Positions 40,955 through 49,745 of a stretch of 64,000 nt of DNA are shown here, in pieces. The notes below the pieces were generated by a model. The model was not told the origin of the DNA. It made no database searches and saw only the letters and a program-made list of their open reading frames with translations. This DNA is from Xylanibacter ruminicola (lineage in GTDB: Bacteria; Bacteroidota; Bacteroidia; Bacteroidales; Bacteroidaceae). The translations under genes and the position numbers were made by a program. The DNA lies in assembly GCF_900142525.1 (NCBI RefSeq), contig NZ_FRBD01000003.1, positions 124,001-188,000 of the forward strand, given 5' to 3'. The stretch's first letter is position 1. Each line of letters starts with the position of its first letter.

Positions 40955-41452
40955 TCACTTCACAATATCATCGATGCCCTTGCGATTCTTTGGCTTCACT
41001 TCGTCAGCAGCATAACCCAAGGGAATAATCACTGCTGGTTCCTCGTTTTCGGGCAGCGCGAACAGTTCCTTACACATAACAGAATCGAAATTACATACCC
41101 AACAGGTAGCCAATCCCTGCTCAGTAGCTGCCAGACAGAGGTGTTCAACCGCAATGGCAATATCGATATCGCCATGATGCTTACCGTCTGCCCTCACCCA
41201 CTCTTCATCATGCAGAATGGAGGCAACGATATACATTGGAGCCGTCTTGAACCAGTCACGGTTATAGCATTGCTGCAGCTTCGCCTTATCGTCCTCACCA
41301 TTGACAATGTGGAATCGCCAAGGCTGTTTATTGACTGCTGAAGGTGCAAAACGAACACACTCCAGGATGTAGTCCAACTTCTCTTTCTCCACGTCGAGGG
41401 ACTGATAGGCCCTGCAACTGTATCTGTTCTTAACAAGTTCCAAAAAGTTCAT
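40955..41452 (-). CDS. Nitroreductase-family FMN oxidoreductase
   Basis: The 165-residue protein has the nitroreductase start FLELVKNRYSCRAYQ, the ECVRFAPSAVNKQPWRFHIV block that holds FMN, and the late GLATCWVCNFD and PLGYAADEVKPKNR segments. It reduces small compounds with NAD(P)H. The start at 41452 (MNFLELVKNRYS) is preferred over the upstream ATG at 41485 because the family begins there. A -7 box TAATTTTG (41490-41483) is just upstream and faces the ldhA promoter. Substrate unknown. Confidence 0.88.
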   Translation of the reverse strand: MNFLELVKNRYSCRAYQSLDVEKEKLDYILECVRFAPSAVNKQPWRFHIVNGEDDKAKLQQCYNRDWFKTAPMYIVASILHDEEWVRADGKHHGDIDIAIAVEHLCLAATEQGLATCWVCNFDSVMCKELFALPENEEPAVIIPLGYAADEVKPKNRKGIDDIVK

Positions 41453-41511
41453 AAGTTCATAAACTATCATAAATAACAGGTGCAAAATTAATAAATCTCG
41501 CCCAAAATGCG

Positions 41512-41519
41512 TAAATTTG
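41512..41519 (+). promoter_or_regulatory. -7 box for the D-lactate dehydrogenase gene
   Basis: TAAATTTG about 29 bp before the ATG, divergent from the nitroreductase -7 box at 41490-41483. Confidence 0.5.
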
Positions 41520-41547
41520 CTCAGTTAATACAACATCATTTAAGATT

Positions 41548-42546
41548 ATGGCAATAAGAATAGCGTTTTTCGATGCGAAGAGCTACGATCGCGAGAACTT
41601 CGCCAAGGTGAATGAGAACTTCGGTTTCGACATTCAGTACTACAAAGAGCGTCTCAGCCTGAACACCGTTTCGCTGACTCAGGGGGCTGACGCCGTGTGC
41701 ATCTTCGTCAATGCAGAGTGTGACGCTCGTGTCATTGAACGCATGGCAGGCTATGGCGTGAAGCTGATAGCCCTGCGCTGTGCCGGTTTCAACAATGTGG
41801 ACGTACAAGCTGCCAAGCAGTTCGGCATCCGCGTAGTCCGTGTACCAGCCTATTCGCCTCATGCTGTGGCCGAGTATGCCGTCACGCTGATGCTGGCCCT
41901 GAACCGCAAGGTGTATCGCTCTGTCTATCGCACCCGTGAAGGCAACTTCCGCTTGGGTGGATTGTTGGGTTTCGATATGTACGGCAAGACCGTAGGACTC
42001 ATCGGCATGGGAAAGATTGCCAAGGAACTGGTGAAGATCCTGCGTGGCTTCGGCATGAACGTGCTGGCCTACGACCTCTATCCAGATGAAGCCTTTGCCA
42101 AGGAGCATCAGGTAAAGATCGTGTCGCTCGATGAACTCTATGAGCAGTCGGACATCATCTCGCTGCACTGTCCGCTGACCAAGGAGACGCAGTTCATCAT
42201 AAACAGCGACTCCATTACGAAGATGAAGTACGGTGTGATGATTATCAATACCGGTCGTGGCAAGCTCATCAAGACTGCCGACCTTATCGACGGCCTGCGC
42301 TCCCATCAGGTAGGCTCTGCCGCCCTCGACGTGTACGAAGAGGAAGCCAACTACTTCTACGAGGACCGCTCCGACAAGATGATTGACGACGACAAGCTGG
42401 CCCTACTCCTGATGATGCCCAACGTCATCGTCACCTCCCACCAGGCATTCTTCACCCGCGAGGCCGTGCATAACATCGCCCTCACTACCCTCCAGAACAT
42501 CCTCGACTTCAGCGAGGGCAAGGAATTGGTGAATGAGGTGAAATAG
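41548..42546 (+). CDS. ldhA: D-lactate dehydrogenase (2-hydroxyacid dehydrogenase)
   Basis: The 332-residue enzyme reduces pyruvate to D-lactate with NADH. It has the substrate-side CAGFNNVD block, the nucleotide-binding VGLIGMGKIAKELVKIL, and the catalytic residues in NTGRGKLI (arginine), LDVYEEE (glutamate) and TSHQAFFTREA (histidine). The FYEDRSDKMI insert is characteristic of LdhA. It acts in mixed fermentation. It stands alone and ends before a strong inverted repeat. Confidence 0.93.
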   Translation: MAIRIAFFDAKSYDRENFAKVNENFGFDIQYYKERLSLNTVSLTQGADAVCIFVNAECDARVIERMAGYGVKLIALRCAGFNNVDVQAAKQFGIRVVRVPAYSPHAVAEYAVTLMLALNRKVYRSVYRTREGNFRLGGLLGFDMYGKTVGLIGMGKIAKELVKILRGFGMNVLAYDLYPDEAFAKEHQVKIVSLDELYEQSDIISLHCPLTKETQFIINSDSITKMKYGVMIINTGRGKLIKTADLIDGLRSHQVGSAALDVYEEEANYFYEDRSDKMIDDDKLALLLMMPNVIVTSHQAFFTREAVHNIALTTLQNILDFSEGKELVNEVK

Positions 42547-42583
42547 TTCTGTTTATTAGGGATACCTACTTCTGAGACCCTCG

Positions 42584-42614
42584 CGGGACGAACCTTTTGT
42601 TAGGCCTCGTCCCG
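42584..42614 (+). terminator. Terminator hairpin after ldhA
   Basis: CGGGACGA (42584-42591) pairs perfectly with TCGTCCCG (42607-42614), an 8-bp stem, followed by TTATAAG. It probably serves the convergent genes from both sides. Confidence 0.65.
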
Positions 42615-42648
42615 TTATAAGCTATTTACAATCGTCGAAATGGCTTCC

Positions 42649-43596
42649 CTATCTATTGATCAAATCCAACCAATAGCACGATTCTATTTCATACTGGGTC
42701 TCTTTCCCCTCCTTCTTTATCATCATTAATTGCTTTCCATCCTCATAAAACGAATCCCCAAACTCTATTTCTATGTTTCCATTCTTGAAAACATAATCCA
42801 TCATATTTGCAGAACCACCTATATCAACATATCCTGTTGATGATATTTGGGGCTTTTCGTTTAGCTTATATCCTTTAGGGTAAACTGACAGTCTAAACTC
42901 TTCGTCACCTCTTATCTTGAATGCCTGAAGTTGCGGATAAGCCAAGGCGACCCCATCTTTATGGAAGTTATTCTCCTCCATAGTTCCCCTCGCTCTAATA
43001 TCTACACGCACGATTGAGCCATCTGTTAAGTTCTTATAGCAACAGAATGGATACCAACCGTTTCCTCTTAATGATTCATGTAGACTTGCCATCTCTTTCT
43101 TAACCAGTTGGTCATATAGTGCTTTTTCTTGTGCAGAATAATAATTGATGATAGTCAGTGAATCATAGACCCACAAGGCATTGTCCTCTCCATAGCTGTA
43201 GCCTCTCCATCCATAGCTATGCCAGTCTGAGGCCCTTGATGATTTCATCCTGTCTCTGAACTTTTGATCGAAAATTAGGTCAAATCTCTTAACCATGTCG
43301 GAGGGACTGACTATATTATGCAGAGGATACCTTCTTTCAATAGGATAAATGGCTAATGCGGCCAGTGTCTTGGTATCGCCACTTGCAATGCTCTTCATAA
43401 TGGCTCCAATATGTTCGGTGCTTCCCGATACATTTGGATCTCCATCAAATAGAGTCTCTGATTGCACATTGCTGTATTTCTGTTCTTGTACAACAATGCT
43501 ATCTCTTTCAGCATTATCGCTTGATGCCTTACGAGCTCCACATGAAGTGATTACAAAACAAATCGCACCTATCAAAAATATACTTTTCATACCCAT
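42649..43596 (-). CDS. Lipoprotein of unknown function (315 aa)
   Basis: The signal peptide and lipobox (SIFLIGAICFVITSC) attach the protein to a membrane. The mature part is beta-rich and shows no recognised domain (YGWRGYSYGEDNALWVYDSLTIINYYSAQEKALYDQLV, then ENKFHK-like and YKLNEKPQISSTGYVDIGG segments). It lies 4 bp after the BspA-like lipoprotein gene on the same strand. Confidence 0.75.
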   Translation of the reverse strand: MGMKSIFLIGAICFVITSCGARKASSDNAERDSIVVQEQKYSNVQSETLFDGDPNVSGSTEHIGAIMKSIASGDTKTLAALAIYPIERRYPLHNIVSPSDMVKRFDLIFDQKFRDRMKSSRASDWHSYGWRGYSYGEDNALWVYDSLTIINYYSAQEKALYDQLVKKEMASLHESLRGNGWYPFCCYKNLTDGSIVRVDIRARGTMEENNFHKDGVALAYPQLQAFKIRGDEEFRLSVYPKGYKLNEKPQISSTGYVDIGGSANMMDYVFKNGNIEIEFGDSFYEDGKQLMMIKKEGKETQYEIESCYWLDLINR

Positions 43597-43600
43597 TATT

Positions 43601-44755
43601 TTAATCGTAAAATGAATGTCTAATCACCCCCAGGCCTTTAACGACATTAGTATTCTTGCCATATCGGAGTTCTATTTCCTTCGATGGATATTCCTTGCTT
43701 TTATGCTTAACTTTCCCGTCGAAGCCATAAGTGATGTCTTCAAAAGCAAAGTCCATTTCTGCCGAACATTCTGCCTCAGGAGTAGTGCATCTTGTTTCTG
43801 AAGCAACCGTGAAGCCATCTTTTTCTAATCTCCATGCAGCAACCCCGTTCACAAGTTTGGCTTTAAGCGTCTTTGTATCTACTTGATAGATGATAAGCGT
43901 ACTTATCCATCCGGTACTATTGGCTAGAATATCACCAACCACATAGACAAATCTTCCATCAGGGCTTGCAAATCCAGATAGTCCAGCTGCCCCGTCATTC
44001 AGATAAACATCTGCATTAAAGTCGATGTCATAGTACTTGTCCTTGGAAGAATCATATACCATAAACCGATAACAGCTTTCTCCACGAGTAATGAAGAAAT
44101 CACGATACAGTCCACTGCCCAGCGATTTCTTATAGACAGACATGTAACCGTTTTCCTCTTCTATTGCCTTGAAGTTTTTCCAACCTTCACTCTTCCTATA
44201 TAACCCTTTGGTACCCTTGGGAACATAAAGGACACATGAATCCTTATTAACACCATCCATGCTGAATTCCTCAATATAGGGAGGCTTTAGATTTCCCAAA
44301 TGCAATTCCCTTAGATGGTCATAATGATTAAAGCATCTAAAAGGAATGGTGTCAATGGAAGCATACAGATATACATATTCCAGCTTATGGCAACTCTCGA
44401 AAGCTGCCATTTCTATATGATTAATGGATCTGGGTACATACACTTCTTCGAGTTCTTTGCAACCCAAGAAAGCTCTTTCTTGTATATACCTGACTGTATA
44501 TGGGATAGAATATGTTCCTCCCATCTTTATTCTTGGGAATCTGTATAATGTATCTTTCTTCTCCGAGAAAGACACCTCTGTCTGGTCTTTGTCATACCAA
44601 TACGGACTCATCGGCTCTAATTCCACAACAGAATCAGTAGCCACGCTATCAGTCTCTATTGGCTGTTGACCTTGTTTGGTACTAGTTTTATTTGTGCAAG
44701 ACAGATTGGTCATGAGCATTCCTGCTATAGTTATCAATACAATCCTTTTATTCAT
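43601..44755 (-). CDS. Lipoprotein with BspA-type leucine-rich repeats
   Basis: Lipobox LMTNLSC gives a membrane-anchored protein of 384 residues. Residues about 80-165 are BspA-like leucine-rich repeats (IQERAFLGCKELEEVYVPRSINHIEMAAFESCHKLEYVYLYASIDTIPFRCFNH), which in oral and gut Bacteroidetes bind host proteins or other cells. A second, beta-rich half (FFITRGESCYRFMVYDSSKDKYYDIDFNADVYLNDGAAG) follows. It forms a likely operon with the 315-aa lipoprotein. Confidence 0.8.
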   Translation of the reverse strand: MNKRIVLITIAGMLMTNLSCTNKTSTKQGQQPIETDSVATDSVVELEPMSPYWYDKDQTEVSFSEKKDTLYRFPRIKMGGTYSIPYTVRYIQERAFLGCKELEEVYVPRSINHIEMAAFESCHKLEYVYLYASIDTIPFRCFNHYDHLRELHLGNLKPPYIEEFSMDGVNKDSCVLYVPKGTKGLYRKSEGWKNFKAIEEENGYMSVYKKSLGSGLYRDFFITRGESCYRFMVYDSSKDKYYDIDFNADVYLNDGAAGLSGFASPDGRFVYVVGDILANSTGWISTLIIYQVDTKTLKAKLVNGVAAWRLEKDGFTVASETRCTTPEAECSAEMDFAFEDITYGFDGKVKHKSKEYPSKEIELRYGKNTNVVKGLGVIRHSFYD

Positions 44756-44772
44756 TCTTCCTCATTTGTTTG

Positions 44773-45342
44773 TTACACATTCGAGTTTGAGAAGCAGAAG
44801 TCCTCATGGCAAGAATTATCACTTCGCCAACCAAAGCAATTCTCCTTTTGCATGGAAAGTCTCTGATTTTCTGGACTATTAAGCAAGGCGATGGCCTTTT
44901 CTGCAATATCTTCATCAAGACCTACAAATGGATTTACGATTAGCAGTCTTGGGATCTGATGCTCATTAAAGTTGTTAGCCTCTAAGTCATCGATAATGAT
45001 ATACAGGCATTCTGTGCGACATTCTTCAATCCAAGCATCAATTTCATCGCCGCGATTACGTCTGTTAGGAGGTTCTGGAGTAACATCTGTCACAAAGCCT
45101 GGTAAGCCTCTGTCTTTCCACATATTCAGGAAATCCTGATAACTCATTAGGTATTTCCATGATGATGACACTACAATATCTGCGCCTGTCTCATCAATTA
45201 TGTGCTTGAGATTCTTGATACAATTAGGGTCAAACACACAGCCATATTCATCGTTTCCTGGTTTCCCTTCTTTGGCAAGCACGTGGTCATAATATGCTGT
45301 GTCCATTACACCGTCAAAATCAAGGAATATCACTTTCATCAT
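44773..45342 (-). CDS. HAD-superfamily protein of the RNA-repair-associated (SAK) type
   Basis: The 189-residue protein begins with MKVIFLDFDGVMDT, the HAD nucleophile motif (DxDG). VFDPNCIKNLKHIIDETGADIVVSSSWKYLM (motif 2 serine), PPNRRNRGDEIDAWI and a late YIIIDDLEAN complete the active site. This layout fits the HAD domains found in Swiss-army-knife RNA-repair proteins, here alone. Such proteins may remove phosphates from RNA ends or nucleotides. ATG codons at 45342 and 45339 are both possible. There is no direct link to the rtcB locus, which lies 30 kb away. Confidence 0.8.
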   Translation of the reverse strand: MMKVIFLDFDGVMDTAYYDHVLAKEGKPGNDEYGCVFDPNCIKNLKHIIDETGADIVVSSSWKYLMSYQDFLNMWKDRGLPGFVTDVTPEPPNRRNRGDEIDAWIEECRTECLYIIIDDLEANNFNEHQIPRLLIVNPFVGLDEDIAEKAIALLNSPENQRLSMQKENCFGWRSDNSCHEDFCFSNSNV

Positions 45343-45434
45343 AGACTTATCACCTTAACAAGAGTTTACCAAATATCAATTCCACATATCTCTAATTGAA
45401 TGTCAGGGAATGACACCATAGCACTTCTCCTTTT

Positions 45435-46235
45435 TCATTCTACAATTCTATTCTCAACAAGCTTTAATGAGTCATTGACCAACTTATATGTGGCAATATG
45501 TTCTTTTCCATCAGCCCACCATTCATGCTCTTCCTGCTTGACGACCTTTATTTTGGCTTCGTTACCGAAATTGTCACCTTCAAAATACTTCGCCCAGGTT
45601 TTATAGTATGAACAGCATCCCATCGTTTCATAAATATAAACCTCTTTCTTCTTGCGGTCGAACACAGTATATGCTGGTTGGACTTTGCCAAGACCTGATA
45701 CGATATTGTTATAAGGCGGTTCGTTGTTGGCTTCAAGAATACCTGGACATGCTCCATTAAAATTGCCGTTTACCAAGTCGAAACAGGCATAATAATAACG
45801 ATTGTACCCTTCATGCATGACAATGAATTCCTCTTCACTATCAAAGTTAACATCCATGAAGAACATTTCAGGAGCATCTTTAGAGCCTCCCAACGTGTCT
45901 AATTGGAGAATAGGAAAATCTATGTCCACATAGAATACACCTATAGAATCTTCTTCATATTGTCTAAGTTCAAAAGGAAGTTCATGAATTGCGCAATACC
46001 GACTAATCGAATCCCCTCTTTCAAAATGGACTAAATCTAATTGCTTGTTATGAATAAGGGATATTCGATATCCATTCTGGAGATCTTTGACAACAAACAC
46101 TGCTGTGCTGTCACCAAAGAAGGAAAGGTCACATGGCGATAGAGTGTTAATCTCAACGCGGTCTTTGTCAGATTTACACATTGTAAATACAATAGCTGAC
46201 AAAACGAAAATCAGCAAGTGCGCTATTCTTTTCAC
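45435..46235 (-). CDS. Lipoprotein of unknown function (266 aa)
   Basis: Lipobox IVFTMC near residue 20 follows a hydrophobic signal. The mature protein has a beta-rich repeat-like look (FPILQLDTLGGSKDAPEMFFMDVNFDSEEEFIVMHEGYNRYYYACFD), where DVNFDSEEEFI resembles FG-GAP-type or calcium-binding loops. It overlaps the ADP-ribosylglycohydrolase gene by 4 bp, so the two are co-translated. Function unknown. Confidence 0.7.
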   Translation of the reverse strand: MKRIAHLLIFVLSAIVFTMCKSDKDRVEINTLSPCDLSFFGDSTAVFVVKDLQNGYRISLIHNKQLDLVHFERGDSISRYCAIHELPFELRQYEEDSIGVFYVDIDFPILQLDTLGGSKDAPEMFFMDVNFDSEEEFIVMHEGYNRYYYACFDLVNGNFNGACPGILEANNEPPYNNIVSGLGKVQPAYTVFDRKKKEVYIYETMGCCSYYKTWAKYFEGDNFGNEAKIKVVKQEEHEWWADGKEHIATYKLVNDSLKLVENRIVE

Positions 46236-47035
46236 TGTCTACTTTTGACTAAATTAAGGAACCTGTCTTGTATTTCCCTCAGATCTTCTGTCAATATATT
46301 ATTGCAGCGTTCCGCAATTACTTCAGGTATTGGATACATGCAAGCAGCAATGGCTCCAGCCATAGCTCCAATAGTATCAGAGTCACCACCAAGAGAGATG
46401 GCTAAGCGAATCACTTCCTCAAACGAATTACCTTCTAAGAAAGCAATGATTGCTTCTGGCGCACTCCCCTGACAGGAAACGTCAAAATCATATCCTGGAC
46501 GAATCTCAGCAATAGTACGATGTAGGTTGTAACCAAAAGTCCTCTCCACATAATCCTTAATTTCTTGCTTCGATTTTCCTTGCTTACAAAGAAACACACA
46601 CGTAGCGATTGCCTGAGCTCCTTTTACTCCCTCAGGATGGTTGTGGCTAACGGAAGCGGTTAGAGCGGCAAGGGCCAAAGCTTCATCAAGCGTCTTTGCA
46701 TATAGTCCCACAGGACTTACACGCATTCCTGCCCCGTTCCCCCAGCTATTATAAGGTTGTGGATTATCTTCACATAGCCATCCTGCAAATCGCCCACCGT
46801 AACCAGCATTGGGATGATGATCACCAAGTTCCTGCATACAATATATCAAGTAATGAATGGTATGCGCTTCGTCTTCCAATAACCATTTTGCTACAGCCAA
46901 TGTCATCACTGAGTCATCCGTGAAGTTACTTGCTCTACAGAACAACTCAAAATCTGTTGATTTTGTATTGTAAAATTCATACACCGAACCAATTATATCA
47001 CCCGCCAGTGCACCTAACATCTTTGTTTTATTCAT
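46232..47035 (-). CDS. ADP-ribosylglycohydrolase family protein
   Basis: The 267-residue enzyme is of the DraG/ARH type and removes ADP-ribose from proteins or nucleic acids. Family motifs are LGALAGDIIGSVYE, FTDDSVMTLAVAKWL (metal ligands in TDD) and the C-terminal ISLGGDSDTIGAMAGAIAACMYP (DSDT). It is full-length and cytoplasmic. The promoter region has a -7 box TATTTTTG at 47049-47056, set in a string also found before the 57-aa gene at 49614. No ADP-ribosyltransferase is visible nearby. Confidence 0.92.
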   Translation of the reverse strand: MNKTKMLGALAGDIIGSVYEFYNTKSTDFELFCRASNFTDDSVMTLAVAKWLLEDEAHTIHYLIYCMQELGDHHPNAGYGGRFAGWLCEDNPQPYNSWGNGAGMRVSPVGLYAKTLDEALALAALTASVSHNHPEGVKGAQAIATCVFLCKQGKSKQEIKDYVERTFGYNLHRTIAEIRPGYDFDVSCQGSAPEAIIAFLEGNSFEEVIRLAISLGGDSDTIGAMAGAIAACMYPIPEVIAERCNNILTEDLREIQDRFLNLVKSRQ

Positions 47036-47118
47036 ATCCGACTATTTTGATGCAAAAATACGAAAAACCTCTGAATAAAAAGAATGAAATACTATCACAA
47101 GCCTTGTGGAAACAAAAA

Positions 47119-48522
47119 TCACTCCCACACAACCAGTTTCCTTGGCAGAGAAATTTTTTTCGTTTCTCCACGCTGTCCATCAACATAGTAGCTCCTTGCC
47201 ATGTAGTCATCAAACTCGCCCAAAAAGGCTGCACGTATTCGAGCGCATTTCTCATTAATAGAGTTCAGCATGGGATTCGTCACGTCCTCAATACTTTGTA
47301 TGGCTCTATCGGTTAGCCCCGACGGTTTTAATTTATTGTAGATTATGGTCAATTCCTCCCGATAGTCAGGCAATTGTTTGAATGCGATTCCTTCCGAATG
47401 CCTGAGGAACAACAGATATACAGCCTTTACCAGCGGTTCCATTTTAATCTCCATATTATTATAGTCAGGCAAAATGATGCGGAAGTCCTTTGTAATTACC
47501 ATCCGACTTAAACGGTTGTCAGGGTGAATTAGCTGCTCTAATATATACTCTGCTATACCTCTTTGCCGTAACTTTGATATTCTCTCTCGTACCCCTTCAA
47601 TCAGTTCGTCAGTTGTCTCATCCTCTCTCCCAGAGTCAAAGTCCAAATCTGTAGGTGGCTCAATAATATCATCCCAGCTACTAGCTTCCGATGATTTGTT
47701 TTCCAAATATCTGTCGTACTTCCCTTTTTCGACAGATATTTGTTTCCCTATTCTGTGAAGTTGGTCTGCCAATGGTTCACCACTCGTCGACGACAAGGGA
47801 TAAAAACGATTTGTCGCCTTATCCTTGCCGTCTCTCCCTCGGTGAATGTTCTCAGTACGGATAAATCCTTGCTTTATTTTCTTCCTATCAGAAGGATTCT
47901 CCAAATACTGAAGCATAAAGTCGTTGCCAACAGCCACATCCGACAATTCTGCGTCACTCAAATATGGAGCCCTATATCGCAGAACACGCTTGTCCTTCAA
48001 TTTTTTCAAGAGCAGCGGTAGATAGATAATTTGGAACCCTATCATCTGCCCCCAACCTTCAAGCACCTCAGGATGTGTCTCAAAGAGTTCTGTCAGAGCC
48101 TTGTCTTCCTCACTTGCCACATAAACAAGTTCCTTGGGCGACAACTTACCATTGAGTTTAAAGACTATCTCATTGTCTTCAAATGGTACTTGTTCTTGCG
48201 GTGAAAACTGCTGATAGCTAACTGTAACCTTTTTCAAATGTCGTCTCTCTAGAATAAACAATCCTATCAACAGTACTGCCACTAAAACATCTATCACATT
48301 CCATGTCACTCGTCCTAATGCAATCTTGTATATGGGCTGAAACAGCAGTGCTAGCACTCCAAACGTGACAGATGCTATAGCCTTCTGTCTCGTATAGTAC
48401 TGATATGCCATCAAGCCAAATGCTACCATCGCCACAAATCGTACCAACATGTAATAGCCATATGGCATTGGAGCGAGGCAAAGCAGCATCAAGGCTGCAA
48501 GAATGAGATAGACCTGTTTCAC
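47119..48522 (-). CDS. Membrane protein with large cytoplasmic domain (467 aa)
   Basis: Residues 1-95 have four hydrophobic segments (YLILAALMLLCLAPM, MLVRFVAMVAFGLMAYQYY, SVTFGVLALLFQPIY, VIDVLVAVLLIGLFIL) and resemble the small DUF6804-type membrane proteins. The rest (100-467) is soluble with no recognised domain: a helical part with KRVLRYRAPYLSDAELSD and a late EYILEQLIHPDNRLSRMVITKDFRIILPDYNNMEIKMEPLVKAVYLLFLRHSEG. The latter segment could be a winged or kinase-associated fold. Located between the DraG-type and phosphorylase genes. Confidence 0.7.
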   Translation of the reverse strand: MKQVYLILAALMLLCLAPMPYGYYMLVRFVAMVAFGLMAYQYYTRQKAIASVTFGVLALLFQPIYKIALGRVTWNVIDVLVAVLLIGLFILERRHLKKVTVSYQQFSPQEQVPFEDNEIVFKLNGKLSPKELVYVASEEDKALTELFETHPEVLEGWGQMIGFQIIYLPLLLKKLKDKRVLRYRAPYLSDAELSDVAVGNDFMLQYLENPSDRKKIKQGFIRTENIHRGRDGKDKATNRFYPLSSTSGEPLADQLHRIGKQISVEKGKYDRYLENKSSEASSWDDIIEPPTDLDFDSGREDETTDELIEGVRERISKLRQRGIAEYILEQLIHPDNRLSRMVITKDFRIILPDYNNMEIKMEPLVKAVYLLFLRHSEGIAFKQLPDYREELTIIYNKLKPSGLTDRAIQSIEDVTNPMLNSINEKCARIRAAFLGEFDDYMARSYYVDGQRGETKKISLPRKLVVWE

Positions 48523-48536
48523 TGTTGATAAAGAAA

Positions 48537-49412
48537 TTAGATTCTATCCAAAACCAATTTTATTAGGGAATTAAAAGCTCTGTTTTCGCTTAAATTGGAA
48601 ATACGCTTTGCATCATCAACAATGCAACACGAGATGGCTTTATGTCCCAACAATGAAGCGAGACCGGTTATCGAAGCCGATTCCATGTCAATATTACAAA
48701 TATGGTACCCCCCGTACTCAAATGCAGCAAGTTTCTCTTTGAAATTTTCATCCTCTGAAGTTAGTCTTAATCCGCGGCCCTGGGGAGCATAGAAACCAAT
48801 GCAGGATATAGTATAACCACACATAATGTCAGTTTGAGCAATCTGTTTCAAAAGATCTTCCTCAGTTGTAACAACATAAGGTGTACCCTTGATAGGATTC
48901 CAATTCATATAGTCCATAAAGCATTTTTCAAGTTGTAAGTCACAAACCTCATTTCTTCCAGCATAAAAGTTAAGAAGTCCATCAAGACCAATGTTCTTCT
49001 TCGAAGCTACTATTGTCCCTGGGGCAATTTGTGATTGTACGCCTTCGCTAATTCCAATGTTTACCATTGTCAGTGCTCGATGTTCGTCTTTCTCTTCACG
49101 AGTTTGATAATCAACATTAGCAAGCGTATCGAGTTCGTTGATTACTATGTCCATGTTTTCAGAGCCAAAACCATAAGACAAGCATGTAATCCTCTTTCCC
49201 TTATAAGTGCCAGTGATAGTGCGGAACTCACGACTTTCTACTTCACAATCTTTTGAATCAAAGTGTCCTGCGACCAATTCAACGGAAGCGGGATCACTAA
49301 CAAGTACTATACGATCTGCTAATTGTTCAGGACGAACGTGAAGATGGAAACATGAACCATCTCCGTTGATAATTAATTCTGATTCTGGAAAAACGCGCTT
49401 CATAATCTTCAA
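48537..49412 (-). CDS. Uridine/purine nucleoside phosphorylase family enzyme
   Basis: The 291-residue protein belongs to the PNP/UDP family and cleaves nucleosides with phosphate. Landmarks: DRIVLVSDPASVELVAGHF at the front (phosphate site), SYGFGSENMDIVINEL (GxGxxN-like), MVNIGISEGVQ, and the base-binding ICNIDMESASITGLASLLGH (MES motif). Uridine is the likely substrate as in Bacteroidetes paralogues, but this is not certain. It is chromosomal and needs no partner. Confidence 0.88.
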   Translation of the reverse strand: MKIMKRVFPESELIINGDGSCFHLHVRPEQLADRIVLVSDPASVELVAGHFDSKDCEVESREFRTITGTYKGKRITCLSYGFGSENMDIVINELDTLANVDYQTREEKDEHRALTMVNIGISEGVQSQIAPGTIVASKKNIGLDGLLNFYAGRNEVCDLQLEKCFMDYMNWNPIKGTPYVVTTEEDLLKQIAQTDIMCGYTISCIGFYAPQGRGLRLTSEDENFKEKLAAFEYGGYHICNIDMESASITGLASLLGHKAISCCIVDDAKRISNLSENRAFNSLIKLVLDRI

Positions 49413-49440
49413 ATATTAAGTATTACATATAGAATAGTTG

Positions 49441-49614
49441 TCATTTTTTTCCAAATAGTCCTTTTAAAATGATATTTCCTATCTTGCGTTCAAGACCTGC
49501 CTTAGATGTTGGCACTCCAGTTTCGCGTGCGAGTTTTTGTTTTGCTTGTGATATACCCAAAGCTCTCTTCCATGAGAAACTTAGTCCTGGGATAGGGGTC
49601 GAATTCTTTGCCAT
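49441..49614 (-). CDS. Small basic 57-aa protein
   Basis: A short frame from ATG at 49614 to TGA at 49443-49441, with a -7 box TATTTTTG (49645-49638) 24 bp upstream. The product is basic (WKRALGISQAKQKLARETGVP) with a helix that could bind nucleic acid, and ends in LKGLFGKK. I recall similar short proteins in Bacteroidetes with no assigned function. Promoter, length and base composition support a real gene. Confidence 0.65.
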   Translation of the reverse strand: MAKNSTPIPGLSFSWKRALGISQAKQKLARETGVPTSKAGLERKIGNIILKGLFGKK

Positions 49615-49745
49615 AATTATATCTATTTGTTTTGATGCAAAAATACGAAAAAAAATCCAAAAATGATGCGAAATAACCGCATTATAATCAAAAAAACAAA
49701 TAAAAAGGTAAAAAAATGATTTTATTACGCTTATTAATGTCTTTT

